Below, piece after piece: positions 9,211 through 17,794 of a stretch of DNA of 52,206 bases. The stretch is from a bacterium (GTDB lineage Bacteria > Patescibacteriota > Minisyncoccia > UBA6257 > 2-01-FULL-56-20), in NCBI GenBank assembly GCA_021780195.1, contig JAJXZE010000019.1:1-52206 (forward strand), given 5' to 3'. The position numbers and the translations under genes are program-made. The stretch's first letter is position 1; every line of letters begins with the position of its first letter. The notes under the pieces are model-generated. The model searched no databases, had not been told where the DNA came from, and worked only from the letters and a program-made list of their open reading frames with translations.

Positions 9211-9552
9211 CTACCGCGGCGTCTTCCCGCGGCGCGGGGCGATGAGCTTCGTTTTGTGCTTCTCGATCTCGTTCTTCAGGGTATCCCGCGTCCGGTCAAT
9301 GGCCGTCCGGATGTCGGGCCCGGACTCCTCGGCGCGGATGACGCGCTTCGGGATGCGGAGATCGGCGGCGGCGGCGAAGACCTCCCCTTTCTTGTGGTGC
9401 TGGGTCGTGCGCGAGACCTCGACACGGAGCTCCGCCTCGCCCGCCGCGTCGAACGCTTTCACGAACTTCGCGATCGGCGCGAATTTCTGGTTGATATAGG
9501 TCTCGAGCGGCTTCGTCAGGTCTATTTTTTTGGCTCCGATGATGATGTTCAT
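9211..9552 (-). CDS. hpf: Ribosome hibernation promoting factor / RaiA-like
   Basis: MNIIIGAKKIDLTKPLETYINQKFAPIAKF; RTAIDRTRDTLKNEIEKHKTK. Confidence 0.9.
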   Translation of the reverse strand: MNIIIGAKKIDLTKPLETYINQKFAPIAKFVKAFDAAGEAELRVEVSRTTQHHKKGEVFAAAADLRIPKRVIRAEESGPDIRTAIDRTRDTLKNEIEKHKTKLIAPRRGKTPR

Positions 9553-9576
9553 TGGTCGTGTGGTATTAATGTTGAT

Positions 9577-10551
9577 TTACGGCAGGGCCTGCACCTCCTC
9601 CTCTAATTGTACCCCGAATTTCCTCCGGACGCCCGCCTTCACGAGCCGCATGAGGGTCCGCACGTCTTTCGCCCGTGCCTTCCGCACGTTCACGATGAAA
9701 TTCGTATGTTTGGAGGATATTTCGGCGCCGCCCCTTCGTACGCCGCGGAGGCCCGCTTCGGAAATGAGCTTGGCCGCGAAAATCACCGGAAACGGGTCGC
9801 GCTTCACCGAAAACGGCGACCCGCGGAGCGTAAGCGCGCCGTCGCGGACCGCCTTCCGGTATGCCGGGCTCCCCTTGGGGAAAAGCGACGCGACGGGAAC
9901 ATTTTTAAACATGCTGCCGATATTCGGATATTCGAGCGGGTGTCGCTCCCTGCGGTGCGCGATCTTTTCCCTCATGGCGCGTCCGATCGCCGCACGATCC
10001 CCCTTCGCAAGGCGGAACGTGGCGTCCAGTATGATATACCTTCCCGCCGTTTTCTTGAAGAGGCTCGAGCGGTAGCCGAATCCGCAGCGCGCGGCGGAAT
10101 GGATGACCACCTTCATGGTCTTCGTATCGAAGCTCCTGACCGACGCGATCGAATCCTTCGTTTCTCCGCCGAAGCACCCGGCATTGCCACGCACGGCGCC
10201 GCCCACCGTTCCGGGAAGGCCGCCCGCCCACTCAAGTCCCGAAAGCGAATGCCGCGCGGCGAACGAAAGAAGATCCGCCATTGATGCCCCGGCGCCCGCG
10301 GCGACCGTAGTGCCCGCGACTGCGATCTTCGTCATCCCCGGCCGGATGACAAGCCCCTTCACGCCGCGATCATCGATAAGAAGATTCGTGCCGCCCCCGA
10401 TGACGAAAAACGGGATCTTTTTCTCCCGGGCCGCGAGGATCGCCCCGCGTACTTCCGCTTCATTTTTCGGTTCGAAAAAAAACCGGGCCGGTCCCCCGAT
10501 CCGATAGTTGCTGAACTTCGAAAGCCGTACGCGCTCTTTGAATTTTTGCAT
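9577..10551 (-). CDS. murB: UDP-N-acetylenolpyruvoylglucosamine reductase
   Basis: FSNYRIGGPARFF, GGGTNLLIDDRGVKGLVI, GLPGTVGGAVRGNAGCFGGE. Confidence 0.97.
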   Translation of the reverse strand: MQKFKERVRLSKFSNYRIGGPARFFFEPKNEAEVRGAILAAREKKIPFFVIGGGTNLLIDDRGVKGLVIRPGMTKIAVAGTTVAAGAGASMADLLSFAARHSLSGLEWAGGLPGTVGGAVRGNAGCFGGETKDSIASVRSFDTKTMKVVIHSAARCGFGYRSSLFKKTAGRYIILDATFRLAKGDRAAIGRAMREKIAHRRERHPLEYPNIGSMFKNVPVASLFPKGSPAYRKAVRDGALTLRGSPFSVKRDPFPVIFAAKLISEAGLRGVRRGGAEISSKHTNFIVNVRKARAKDVRTLMRLVKAGVRRKFGVQLEEEVQALP

Positions 10552-10699
10552 CGCTCCGCCCAGGCCTCGAAACGCGCGGGTGCGGATTTCCAGGACTCGG
10601 CGGAGCGGCTGTGGTGACCTCCGATTCTTTTTGTTGTTGAACGAGTGCTCTACAGCCGGCTCCGCTATCAGTATACGAAATAAGGATTAAAAGACAATT

Positions 10700-10840
10700 A
10701 AGGGCCGCATGACGGTATCCGGAACGACGCCGGATACCCCGGAGACCAAAGACCCCCTTGCGGGGGTCCTTGGCCAAAAAGAATCTCATGGGACATTCCT
10801 CAGTCGACGTCGTCGTTAGGGAATATTCGCACCCATTCCC
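10700..10840 (-). ncRNA. Structured leader/possible small RNA upstream of murB
   Basis: TATAAT at about 10846-10851 (minus), two strong hairpins GGTATCCGG/CCGGATACC and GGACCCCC/GGGGGTC; a second promoter-like TTGTCT-N16-TATACT lies nearer murB. Confidence 0.3.
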
Positions 10841-10932
10841 CAGCATTATACCAGGGAACGGGGAAAAGCGCAAGGGGCTGGCCCAATGGTATGCCGCAGG
10901 CGTGGCGCGCCGCACGTGATTTTCCGAATAAG

Positions 10933-11556
10933 CTATACCCGCACCGCCGGCCTCTTGAAGACCAGATACTTGTACCCGAGAAAGTCCCAGAGGAACGATG
11001 CCGCGATGCCCGCGAGCGCGCCTACGTTCGCCCATACGTTCGGCGAAAGGGAGGCCGGGCGCGCGACACCGCTGAAAACATACGAGGCGATGCCGACGTT
11101 CAGAAGGAAGCCCACGACCGCCACGGCATAGAACTTGACGGTCTCGCGAGCCGTCGCCGGCTCCTCCGCATTGAACGTCCAGAATTTGTTCCAGAAGAAG
11201 CTGTTCGTGGTCGCGGCGAGGAAAGAAACCGACTTGAAAATGCGGTACCCCCATACGCCGGGCGCACCGAGGAGCAGGATCTCGAGATTCAGCACGCCCA
11301 CATCCACGAACGAGTTCAGCGTTCCCACCGCGGCGAATTTCCCGAACTGGTAGAGCACCGGAACGAGCTTCCCGAGGAGATACAGTACGAAGAGCGCGAG
11401 CGGAGCAAAGATCGTAAACCCAGCGAACACTTCCACGCGGAGCGTCCATGTGAGATCAAGGCGGAACTGCCCCGCAAGATTCGCGAGGATCGGCTGGGAA
11501 AGGAGTCCCACCGCCGCGCCGATCGCGAGCGACGCCAGAAAGTCTTTTCTTTTCAT
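10933..11556 (-). CDS. GtrA-like multipass membrane protein
   Basis: FGKFAAVGTLNSFVDVGVLNLEIL...NKFWTF...GFLLNVGIASY. Confidence 0.8.
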   Translation of the reverse strand: MKRKDFLASLAIGAAVGLLSQPILANLAGQFRLDLTWTLRVEVFAGFTIFAPLALFVLYLLGKLVPVLYQFGKFAAVGTLNSFVDVGVLNLEILLLGAPGVWGYRIFKSVSFLAATTNSFFWNKFWTFNAEEPATARETVKFYAVAVVGFLLNVGIASYVFSGVARPASLSPNVWANVGALAGIAASFLWDFLGYKYLVFKRPAVRV

Positions 11557-11569
11557 TGCGCGCAGGAGA

Positions 11570-12328
11570 TTACCGGAGCGAGTACACGACGTTCACCGTG
11601 TCCGTGATATCCTGGGTTCCCGGCTGGATTGTCGGCGCGGACGCTACCGCGCCGCCCATCCCGAGCACGCTCTGGTCTGACGCGTACATGGTCCGCGGCA
11701 CAGGAAGATAATTATTCTCCGCCACGCTCACCACGCCGCCAAGCGATGCGCCGGATGATGCCGCCATATCCTTCGCCTTCGCAAGCGCCTTCGCGAACGC
11801 ATCCGCGCGCGCCGCCGCGAGCACCGTCTCGGGGTCGGCGAACGTGAACGCCACGCCGCTCACCTGGTTCACGCCGAGGGGCGCGAGCCCGCCGATCACG
11901 TCCGCCACCTTCGTGAGGTCGCGGATCTTCGCCTGGACGGTCTGCGTCATGGTGTAGCCCGTGATGTAGTTCCGCTGGGTGTTCTTATCCCACTGGTAGT
12001 TCGGCGAGAGATTGTACGCCGTCGTCGTGATGTCCTTGTCGTCAATCCCTTGCGACTTCACAAACTTGAGAACCGCGGTCATCTTCTGATTGTTGTTATC
12101 GGTGAGCACCGAAGGGTTCTGGCCCTGAGTGACGACCGAAAAAGTGAGCTCCGCCATATCGGGGCTCGCCGTCGTTTTGCCCTCCGCGGAAACCGTCAGG
12201 GTTCGCGCAGGATAGAATCCGTCGCCCCACTTCTGAAGCATCGGCATCACGAAGAACAGCACATTGATGATCGCCACCGCAATGAGCGCATCGAGCAGAA
12301 ACCAGAACCATTTCTTTCCGTTTTCCAT
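11570..12328 (-). CDS. SIMPL (DUF541) domain protein
   Basis: LTVSAEGKTTASPDMAELTFSVVTQGQ...GYTMTQTVQAKIRDL. Confidence 0.9.
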   Translation of the reverse strand: MENGKKWFWFLLDALIAVAIINVLFFVMPMLQKWGDGFYPARTLTVSAEGKTTASPDMAELTFSVVTQGQNPSVLTDNNNQKMTAVLKFVKSQGIDDKDITTTAYNLSPNYQWDKNTQRNYITGYTMTQTVQAKIRDLTKVADVIGGLAPLGVNQVSGVAFTFADPETVLAAARADAFAKALAKAKDMAASSGASLGGVVSVAENNYLPVPRTMYASDQSVLGMGGAVASAPTIQPGTQDITDTVNVVYSLR

Positions 12329-12351
12329 AGTATTTTTGATGATTGATTATT

Positions 12352-13122
12352 TTATTTCCCTCTCCCCGCGGCGGCCACGATTTTTCCAAATTCCGCCGCG
12401 TGCAAACTGGCGCCACCGACCAACGCGCCGTCGATATGCGGGCTTCCTGCATAGGCCGCCGCATTCTTCCCGTCAACCGATCCTCCATAGAGAACGAGCG
12501 GCGGTTTCGCCTGGTTACGGACGCGCACGCGCATCCTGATGAAATCGGCCATCATCGCCGCGTCTTCCGGCGGATCGTTGCGCCCGGTGCCGATGGCCCA
12601 GATCGGTTCGTAGGCGACGGCCACGCTTCCCTTTTTCCCCGCGCGCACGCCGCTCAGGTCCGCCGCGAGCTGGGCCGCCACGAACTTCCGCGCGGCCGCG
12701 GTCCCCTGCCTCCGCACCGCGCGCGGCTCCCCGACGCACAGGATCACCTTGAGATCCGCCGCGAGCGCGGCCTTGATCTTCAGATTGATCTCCCCATCGG
12801 TCTCGTGCGCAAAACGACGCCGTTCCGAATGTCCCACGATCGCGTATTCCACGCCGAGCGAAACAAGCATGCGGGGCCCCACCGCTCCGGTATACGCGCC
12901 TTCCTCCTCATAAAAAACGTCCTGCGCGCCGAGGGCGATATGCTTCGCACGCGTGCGCGTGCGCTCGGCCGCGAGGCGCTCCAGATACACGGAGGGCGCG
13001 CACACCGCCACGCGGACGCCCTTCGGCGCCGCAATTTTCGCCGTCGCGCCGAAAAGGCGCAATGCCTCCCCGAGATCACGCGGATGTTCCTTCCAGTTTG
13101 CCGCAATCAATTTCTCCCGCAT
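12352..13122 (-). CDS. tpiA: Triosephosphate isomerase
   Basis: MREKLIAANWKEHP, GHSERR, AYEPIWAIGTG, LYGGSVDGKNA. Confidence 0.97.
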   Translation of the reverse strand: MREKLIAANWKEHPRDLGEALRLFGATAKIAAPKGVRVAVCAPSVYLERLAAERTRTRAKHIALGAQDVFYEEEGAYTGAVGPRMLVSLGVEYAIVGHSERRRFAHETDGEINLKIKAALAADLKVILCVGEPRAVRRQGTAAARKFVAAQLAADLSGVRAGKKGSVAVAYEPIWAIGTGRNDPPEDAAMMADFIRMRVRVRNQAKPPLVLYGGSVDGKNAAAYAGSPHIDGALVGGASLHAAEFGKIVAAAGRGK

Positions 13123-13135
13123 GAAGATATTATAC

Positions 13136-13171
13136 CACCAAAAAGAAAACCCCCGGCCGGAGCCGAGGGGT
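13136..13171 (-). terminator. Rho-independent terminator
   Basis: CCCCTCGGCTCCGGCCGGGGG followed by TTTTCTTTTT on minus strand. Confidence 0.75.
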
Positions 13172-13190
13172 TGGAAAAATCTGGGGAAAC

Positions 13191-13505
13191 TCACCAGAAA
13201 TGTCGCGACCTCCCATTCGTAAATGGGGAGAGTGCACAGAAAAACAAAATGATCGCGCCTCCGCCTATCCTTGCCCGCACGCCGGTCCAAGCATTGCGAA
13301 GGCGGCTCCTTACGACACTCGCTCGAGATTGCTGTCGCACGATCGCAACAATCAGCCACGCAATCACCGCGATCATCGAAAGACCTGCGCAGGTGCACAA
13401 AAACATTTCCGCGAACGGTATCAGCCCATCCTGAATATAACGGGCCGTCATGCAAAGGCTGATTGCAGTGATCAGCAGGGAAACCAATCTTCGTTCTCGG
13501 CTCAT
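13191..13505 (-). CDS. Small membrane protein, unknown
   Basis: GAGGAGGGATAGGATGAGC gives an SD plus ATG; two hydrophobic segments. Confidence 0.6.
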   Translation of the reverse strand: MSRERRLVSLLITAISLCMTARYIQDGLIPFAEMFLCTCAGLSMIAVIAWLIVAIVRQQSRASVVRSRLRNAWTGVRARIGGGAIILFFCALSPFTNGRSRHFW

Positions 13506-13622
13506 CCTATCCCTCCTCAAGGCAGATGCCACTTTCTGACAACACCATACCATGACCTAAGCAACATAACAACCGATTCAAATTTAACAGTGCCTTAATG
13601 GCCGTCGCGGCATCATACCACC

Positions 13623-14027
13623 ATGCGATACCGCGATATTACACATGAAACCGCTAAGGCGAAAACATTTTATCGGTCTATAGGTTCTATAAAAAGTCCC
13701 GCATTTAGAGGCGAGGAGGTCGTATTCGGATCTGTTGGCTTTCAACACCTCATAAGAAAGGGCCGCATTCCGCGCCCGCGGCGCGAACAGCGGAGGAGAT
13801 TTTCGCTCTTGAAATATGCAAAGCTGATTCTTGAAGCTCCCGCCACTCATGTCGACTATCGGCAAGTGCGGGGACGTAATTCCTCAATAATCTCGTTCTG
13901 GGCCATCTCACGAATCATTGCCGGCCGCGCCATTAAAGTTGTCGTCAGGCAGAAGCATGGCGGATTAAAACAATTCTTCAGCATCATGGCAACTAAAAAA
14001 GGCCCATACGGACCTTCTTTGGAGTGA
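13623..14027 (+). CDS. Possible PBECR-like (phage Barnase-EndoU-ColicinE5/D-RelE-like) nuclease domain protein
   Basis: VVFGSVGFQHLIRKG...RRRFSLLKYAKLILEAP...AIKVVVRQKHGGLKQFFSIM resembles the small PBECR fold layout; remote call by eye. Confidence 0.5.
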   Translation: MRYRDITHETAKAKTFYRSIGSIKSPAFRGEEVVFGSVGFQHLIRKGRIPRPRREQRRRFSLLKYAKLILEAPATHVDYRQVRGRNSSIISFWAISRIIAGRAIKVVVRQKHGGLKQFFSIMATKKGPYGPSLE

Positions 14028-14114
14028 TCGCCATCAGCAACAATGCCGATAGAGGCGTATACCTCGCGATCACATGGCCAGTATAGCACATGGCACATTA
14101 AAAAATTATTAACC

Positions 14115-14258
14115 GGGATTTGAACTGCTCGGCCGGTAAGACCGGCCTGCGCGTGCGTGACCCTCGGTCCCGCACTGCCGCGCCGCAAACGCGGCGCGGC
14201 CCTCCGACGCGGGAGGGGCGGACCGCCCCTCCCGCCCCCCTCCCTCCGTTCAAATCCC
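14115..14258. other. Multi-branched structured region: closing 11-bp helix enclosing three GC-rich hairpins
   Basis: GGGATTTGAAC(14115-14125)/GTTCAAATCCC(14248-14258) enclosing GGCCGGT-AAG-ACCGGCC(14131-14147), GCCGCGCCGC-AAAC-GCGGCGCGGC(14177-14200), GGGAGGGGCGG-A-CCGCCCCTCCC(14211-14233). Confidence 0.7.
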
Positions 14259-14278
14259 TCGATCGACGAACCAAAAAA

Positions 14279-14376
14279 ACATAGCGCGGCACACATTGTA
14301 AGAGGGCCGAGCGACAAGAAACCATCGCCGCAGGAGCGATGGTATTCTGGCTCTTAAAATGTGTACCGCGCTATGT
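14279..14376 (-). terminator. Very long hairpin (26-nt arms) with T-run, downstream of tRNA-Glu
   Basis: ACATAGCGCGGcACACATTgTAAGAG / CTCTTAaAATGTGTaCCGCGCTATGT (24/26 matched), then TTTTTTTGG on minus strand; contains repeat copy 14304-14353. Confidence 0.7.
14304..14353. repeat. 50-nt structured repeat, copy 1
   Basis: GGGCCGAGCGACAAGAAACCATCGCCGCAGGAGCGATGGTATTCTGGCTC; 48/50 identical to 33055-33104. Confidence 0.9.
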
Positions 14377-14378
14377 TT

Positions 14379-14456
14379 TGGTACCGCCACCGGGATTTGA
14401 ACCCGGGTTTTCGCCGTGAGAGGGCGACGTCCTAGACCAGGCTAGACGATGACGGC
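14379..14456 (-). tRNA. tRNA-Glu (CTC), CCA encoded
   Basis: GCCGTCATCGTCTAGCCTGGTCTAGGACGTCGCCCTCTCACGGCGAAAACCCGGGTTCAAATCCCGGTGGCGGTACCA; anticodon loop CTCTCAC. Confidence 0.95.
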
Positions 14457-15748
14457 GTCATATCCCGCACTTCCCGCACTTCCCGCACCACCTTATCGAG
14501 CTCCATGGAATGCGACCCTTTGATGAGCACGAGGTCCCCTTCCTTCATGAAATCCTGAAGCGGTTTCGCCGCTTCGTCCGCCGTGTCGAAGGAAAAGATG
14601 GCCGCGCTCCCGAGCCCCGCGCCGCGCGCCGCGGACGCAATGAATTTCGCGCGCGGCCCGACGGTGAAGATCGCGTCCACGGACTTCGCCGCAAGGCGCC
14701 CCACCGCTTCGTGCGCCTCCGGCGCATACTTCCCGATCTCAAGCATGTCGCCGAGGACCGCAATCCGGCGCTTCGCCGGAAGATCCATGACCGTGTCGAG
14801 CGCCTCCGCCATGGAAAGCGGACTCGCATTGTACGAGTCATCGATCAGATACGCGTGCTTCACCCCGGAAAGAAGCTGCATCCTTGAATCCGCGGAGCGG
14901 TATTTCCCGAGCGCCTCCGAGATTCTAACGAGATTCATGCCGAAAATCAAACCGACTGAGGCGGCCGCGGACGCGGCATATGCCTGCGCGCGCCCGAACA
15001 CTTCGGGGATCGTGACGGGCACGGAACTCCCCGCATGCTCGATCTTGAACCCAATCCCCGCGGGACGGCCGCGGACGGCTCGGTTCGTGAACCGCGCGGC
15101 CTGCACTTCCGCGCCTTTTTCGAATCCGTACGTCAGCACCCGCGCGCGCGCTTTCGTCGCAAGACGCATCACGGTCTCGTCGTCGAAATTCAGTACCGCG
15201 AATCCATTCGCGGGCAGGACATCGATCAGCCGCCCCTTCTCGCGTGCCACCTCCTCCGGCCCCGAATAGTATTCGAGATGCACCGGCACGCTCCCCACCG
15301 CGGTAATCACGCTCACTTTCGGCCGCACGATCCGGAGCAGACGCCTGATGTCCCCCGGCCGGTCGGCGCCATACTCAAGGACCAACACGTCGGGGTAGCG
15401 CTTGTCTTTCACCGCAAGCCGCGCGAGCGAAGCGAAGATCACTTTCACCCAGAACAGGAGTTTCCGTCCGCGCGCCGTTCCCTTCGGCTGGTCACGGCTC
15501 ACGAGCCGGAGTTCCTCGGGGGACCAGTCGCCAAGTACCGCGAGCGAGAGGCCGAGTTCGTTGTTCAGATTGCCCGAGGCCGCGCGCACGCGGTACGCGG
15601 AACCGAGCACCGCGGCGACCGCAAGTTTCGTCGAGGTCTTTCCTACGCTTCCCGTCACGCCAACAACGGCGGGACGGTAGCGGGCGACCGTAAGGCGCGC
15701 GAGCGTCCCGATGATGCGCGCGAGCATATCGTTCATCGCGTGCTTCAT
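14432..15748 (-). CDS. murF: MurF-like Mur ligase
   Basis: VGVTGSVGKTSTKLAVAAVL, LEYGADRPGDI, DDSYNASPLSM; dcw context. Confidence 0.93.
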   Translation of the reverse strand: MKHAMNDMLARIIGTLARLTVARYRPAVVGVTGSVGKTSTKLAVAAVLGSAYRVRAASGNLNNELGLSLAVLGDWSPEELRLVSRDQPKGTARGRKLLFWVKVIFASLARLAVKDKRYPDVLVLEYGADRPGDIRRLLRIVRPKVSVITAVGSVPVHLEYYSGPEEVAREKGRLIDVLPANGFAVLNFDDETVMRLATKARARVLTYGFEKGAEVQAARFTNRAVRGRPAGIGFKIEHAGSSVPVTIPEVFGRAQAYAASAAASVGLIFGMNLVRISEALGKYRSADSRMQLLSGVKHAYLIDDSYNASPLSMAEALDTVMDLPAKRRIAVLGDMLEIGKYAPEAHEAVGRLAAKSVDAIFTVGPRAKFIASAARGAGLGSAAIFSFDTADEAAKPLQDFMKEGDLVLIKGSHSMELDKVVREVREVRDMTPSSSSLV

Positions 15749-17346
15749 AGGCGGTCGGGAGGAATATTGTAATAGTTGATCAGGTACTGCGAAAGATTCC
15801 TGAATGCCGGCACGACGGAGAGCGCCGCGATCGCGTCCGACGGCAAGCCGTCAAGTTTCACGAACGCCACAAAACGTGGGCGCGAAGTGGGACCGAAGCC
15901 GATGTAAGAATCGATCAGCTTATCGGTATATCCGCCATGTACAAGATCAGGAATGAATGCCGACCCCGTTTTTCCCGCAAGCGAATAACCGTCGATGTTC
16001 GCCACGCCTGCAAGATCCACCGCATCCACCATCATCTGCGCCACCTGCGCCGCGGAACTCGTCGCGATCACGCGACGGATCACTTCGGGCGCACGCGCCG
16101 CGTTCACGTATGGGCGCATGAGGAGGCCTCCGTTCGCGATCGCGGACACCGCGTTCACGAGTTCGAGCGGCGTCACTGCGACGCCCTGTCCGTACGCCGC
16201 GGTCGCGAAGGCCACCTGCGGCGCCTTCGGCGCGAGCTGGCTCAGATTCCCGTCGGCCTCACCCGGGAGATCGATGCCCGTCTTTTCGTCGAGGCCGAAC
16301 TGCTTCAGATAGTCCGTGAACGTGCTGTTGCCGATCAGCCCTTCCGCATATACCGCGCCAGTATTGATGGAATGCTCGATCACCTGGGTCATCGTCGTTC
16401 CCGGACCATAGGCGCCATGCGTCAGGTAATCATAGTTCTGGAGGTAGCGGCCGTTGATGGTCAGGTGCCCGTAGTCGGTATAGGTGGTCGTTGGCGTCAA
16501 TTTTCCCGCATCAATTCCCGCCGCCATCGTGAGTACCTTGAAGATCGACCCCGGCTCGTAGACCTTCTGCGTCACCGGATTCATGAACGAGGCGATCGAA
16601 GAGGACGCATAATCATTCGGATCGAAGTTCGGATAGCTTCCCATCGCGAGGATCTTCCCCGTGACCGGATCCTCCACCACGACGCTTCCCCCCGTCGCGT
16701 TATTCGCCTTGATGAGGTCGTCGAGGACCTTCTCCGCCTCGATCTGCACGTTCGGATCGATCGTGAGCGAAACATCCGAGGAGAGTCCCTTGCCCAGAAC
16801 GGAGTTGTAATATTCTTCGATGCCGTAGTGGCCGCCGTCGCCGGTATTCGAGGCGTTCGGCCCCACGTACCCGAGGAGCTGTGACGCGACGGGCCCCAGG
16901 GGATAGAACCGCTCCGGCTCGAAGTCCGCATACACCCCCTTCAGATTGAGATCGGTGATCTGCTGAGCCACGGACGGATCGGCCTTCCGCACCAGAAGTT
17001 CGTACTGATCGTTCTTCCTCGAAAAAATACCGAGGAGTGTCGGCACCGGAATGTTGAGAATCGGTGCCACGGTGTTCGCCGCCTCCTGCGCGTCTGCGAT
17101 CGCGGATGGAACCGCATAGATGACCGGGAACGGCTGTTCCAGCGCCGCCGGGAGCGTGTTCCCCTGATTATCCGTGAAATAGATTGCGCCGCGGTCGCCG
17201 TTCACCCCCTGGGATGCGAGCGCCTGAGCCTCGGCCTTCGCAAGATAATAGTCCCCTTTCAGCACGGACACCTGATACAAATGAAAACCCAAGAGGGCAT
17301 AGAGCCCCACGAGCGCTACGATAAGAAAGGTGAAGCGGTAATTCAT
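15745..17346 (-). CDS. ftsI: Penicillin-binding protein (FtsI/PBP2-like transpeptidase)
   Basis: YEPGSIFKVLTM, HSINTGAVY, AGKTGSA. Confidence 0.95.
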   Translation of the reverse strand: MNYRFTFLIVALVGLYALLGFHLYQVSVLKGDYYLAKAEAQALASQGVNGDRGAIYFTDNQGNTLPAALEQPFPVIYAVPSAIADAQEAANTVAPILNIPVPTLLGIFSRKNDQYELLVRKADPSVAQQITDLNLKGVYADFEPERFYPLGPVASQLLGYVGPNASNTGDGGHYGIEEYYNSVLGKGLSSDVSLTIDPNVQIEAEKVLDDLIKANNATGGSVVVEDPVTGKILAMGSYPNFDPNDYASSSIASFMNPVTQKVYEPGSIFKVLTMAAGIDAGKLTPTTTYTDYGHLTINGRYLQNYDYLTHGAYGPGTTMTQVIEHSINTGAVYAEGLIGNSTFTDYLKQFGLDEKTGIDLPGEADGNLSQLAPKAPQVAFATAAYGQGVAVTPLELVNAVSAIANGGLLMRPYVNAARAPEVIRRVIATSSAAQVAQMMVDAVDLAGVANIDGYSLAGKTGSAFIPDLVHGGYTDKLIDSYIGFGPTSRPRFVAFVKLDGLPSDAIAALSVVPAFRNLSQYLINYYNIPPDRL

Positions 17347-17666
17347 TAGTTCCCTGCCGTTGCCCGGGTGATCCCCTGCCCCGGCGTGAGATAGAATGGT
17401 CTCGATTCCGCGATAAGTCCGTCCTGCGTCGTGAGCTGGGCCACGCTGTCGCCGCCGAGCACCGCCACCACCTTGTTGTTGAGGTCGGTGATGTTCGCCC
17501 CCACCGCATCGAGCGACGCCTTCGCGATATCAATGTTGTGGCTCGCGTTCACCGTGGCATTATAGAGCCATACCATGCTGAACGTGGCTCCGATGAGCGC
17601 CACGCTCAGCATGAAAAGGATCACGTTCATAATGCTTTTATTTTTATTGGGTTGGATGAAAGTCAT
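17346..17666 (-). CDS. Small single-TM protein in FtsL position
   Basis: Short TM protein between rsmH and ftsI; assignment by synteny only. Confidence 0.6.
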   Translation of the reverse strand: MTFIQPNKNKSIMNVILFMLSVALIGATFSMVWLYNATVNASHNIDIAKASLDAVGANITDLNNKVVAVLGGDSVAQLTTQDGLIAESRPFYLTPGQGITRATAGN

Positions 17667-17794
17667 TTTTTTATTTACTGCTTTTTATTCCCCCGTGTCC
17701 GCGCTCGCGTCCGCGCCTCCCTGCGGGCACCTCCTTGCGCGCACCTGCGCCGTTCCGCGCCTCCCTGCAAGCACCTGCATCCTCGCGCCAGCCG

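Noticed and set aside
7810-9606. 598-aa plus-strand ORF
   Set aside because: Antisense shadow of secA/hpf.
14115-14258. Second tRNA gene at the hairpin array
   Set aside because: T-arm-like strands are present but no acceptor/anticodon stems of tRNA size can be drawn.
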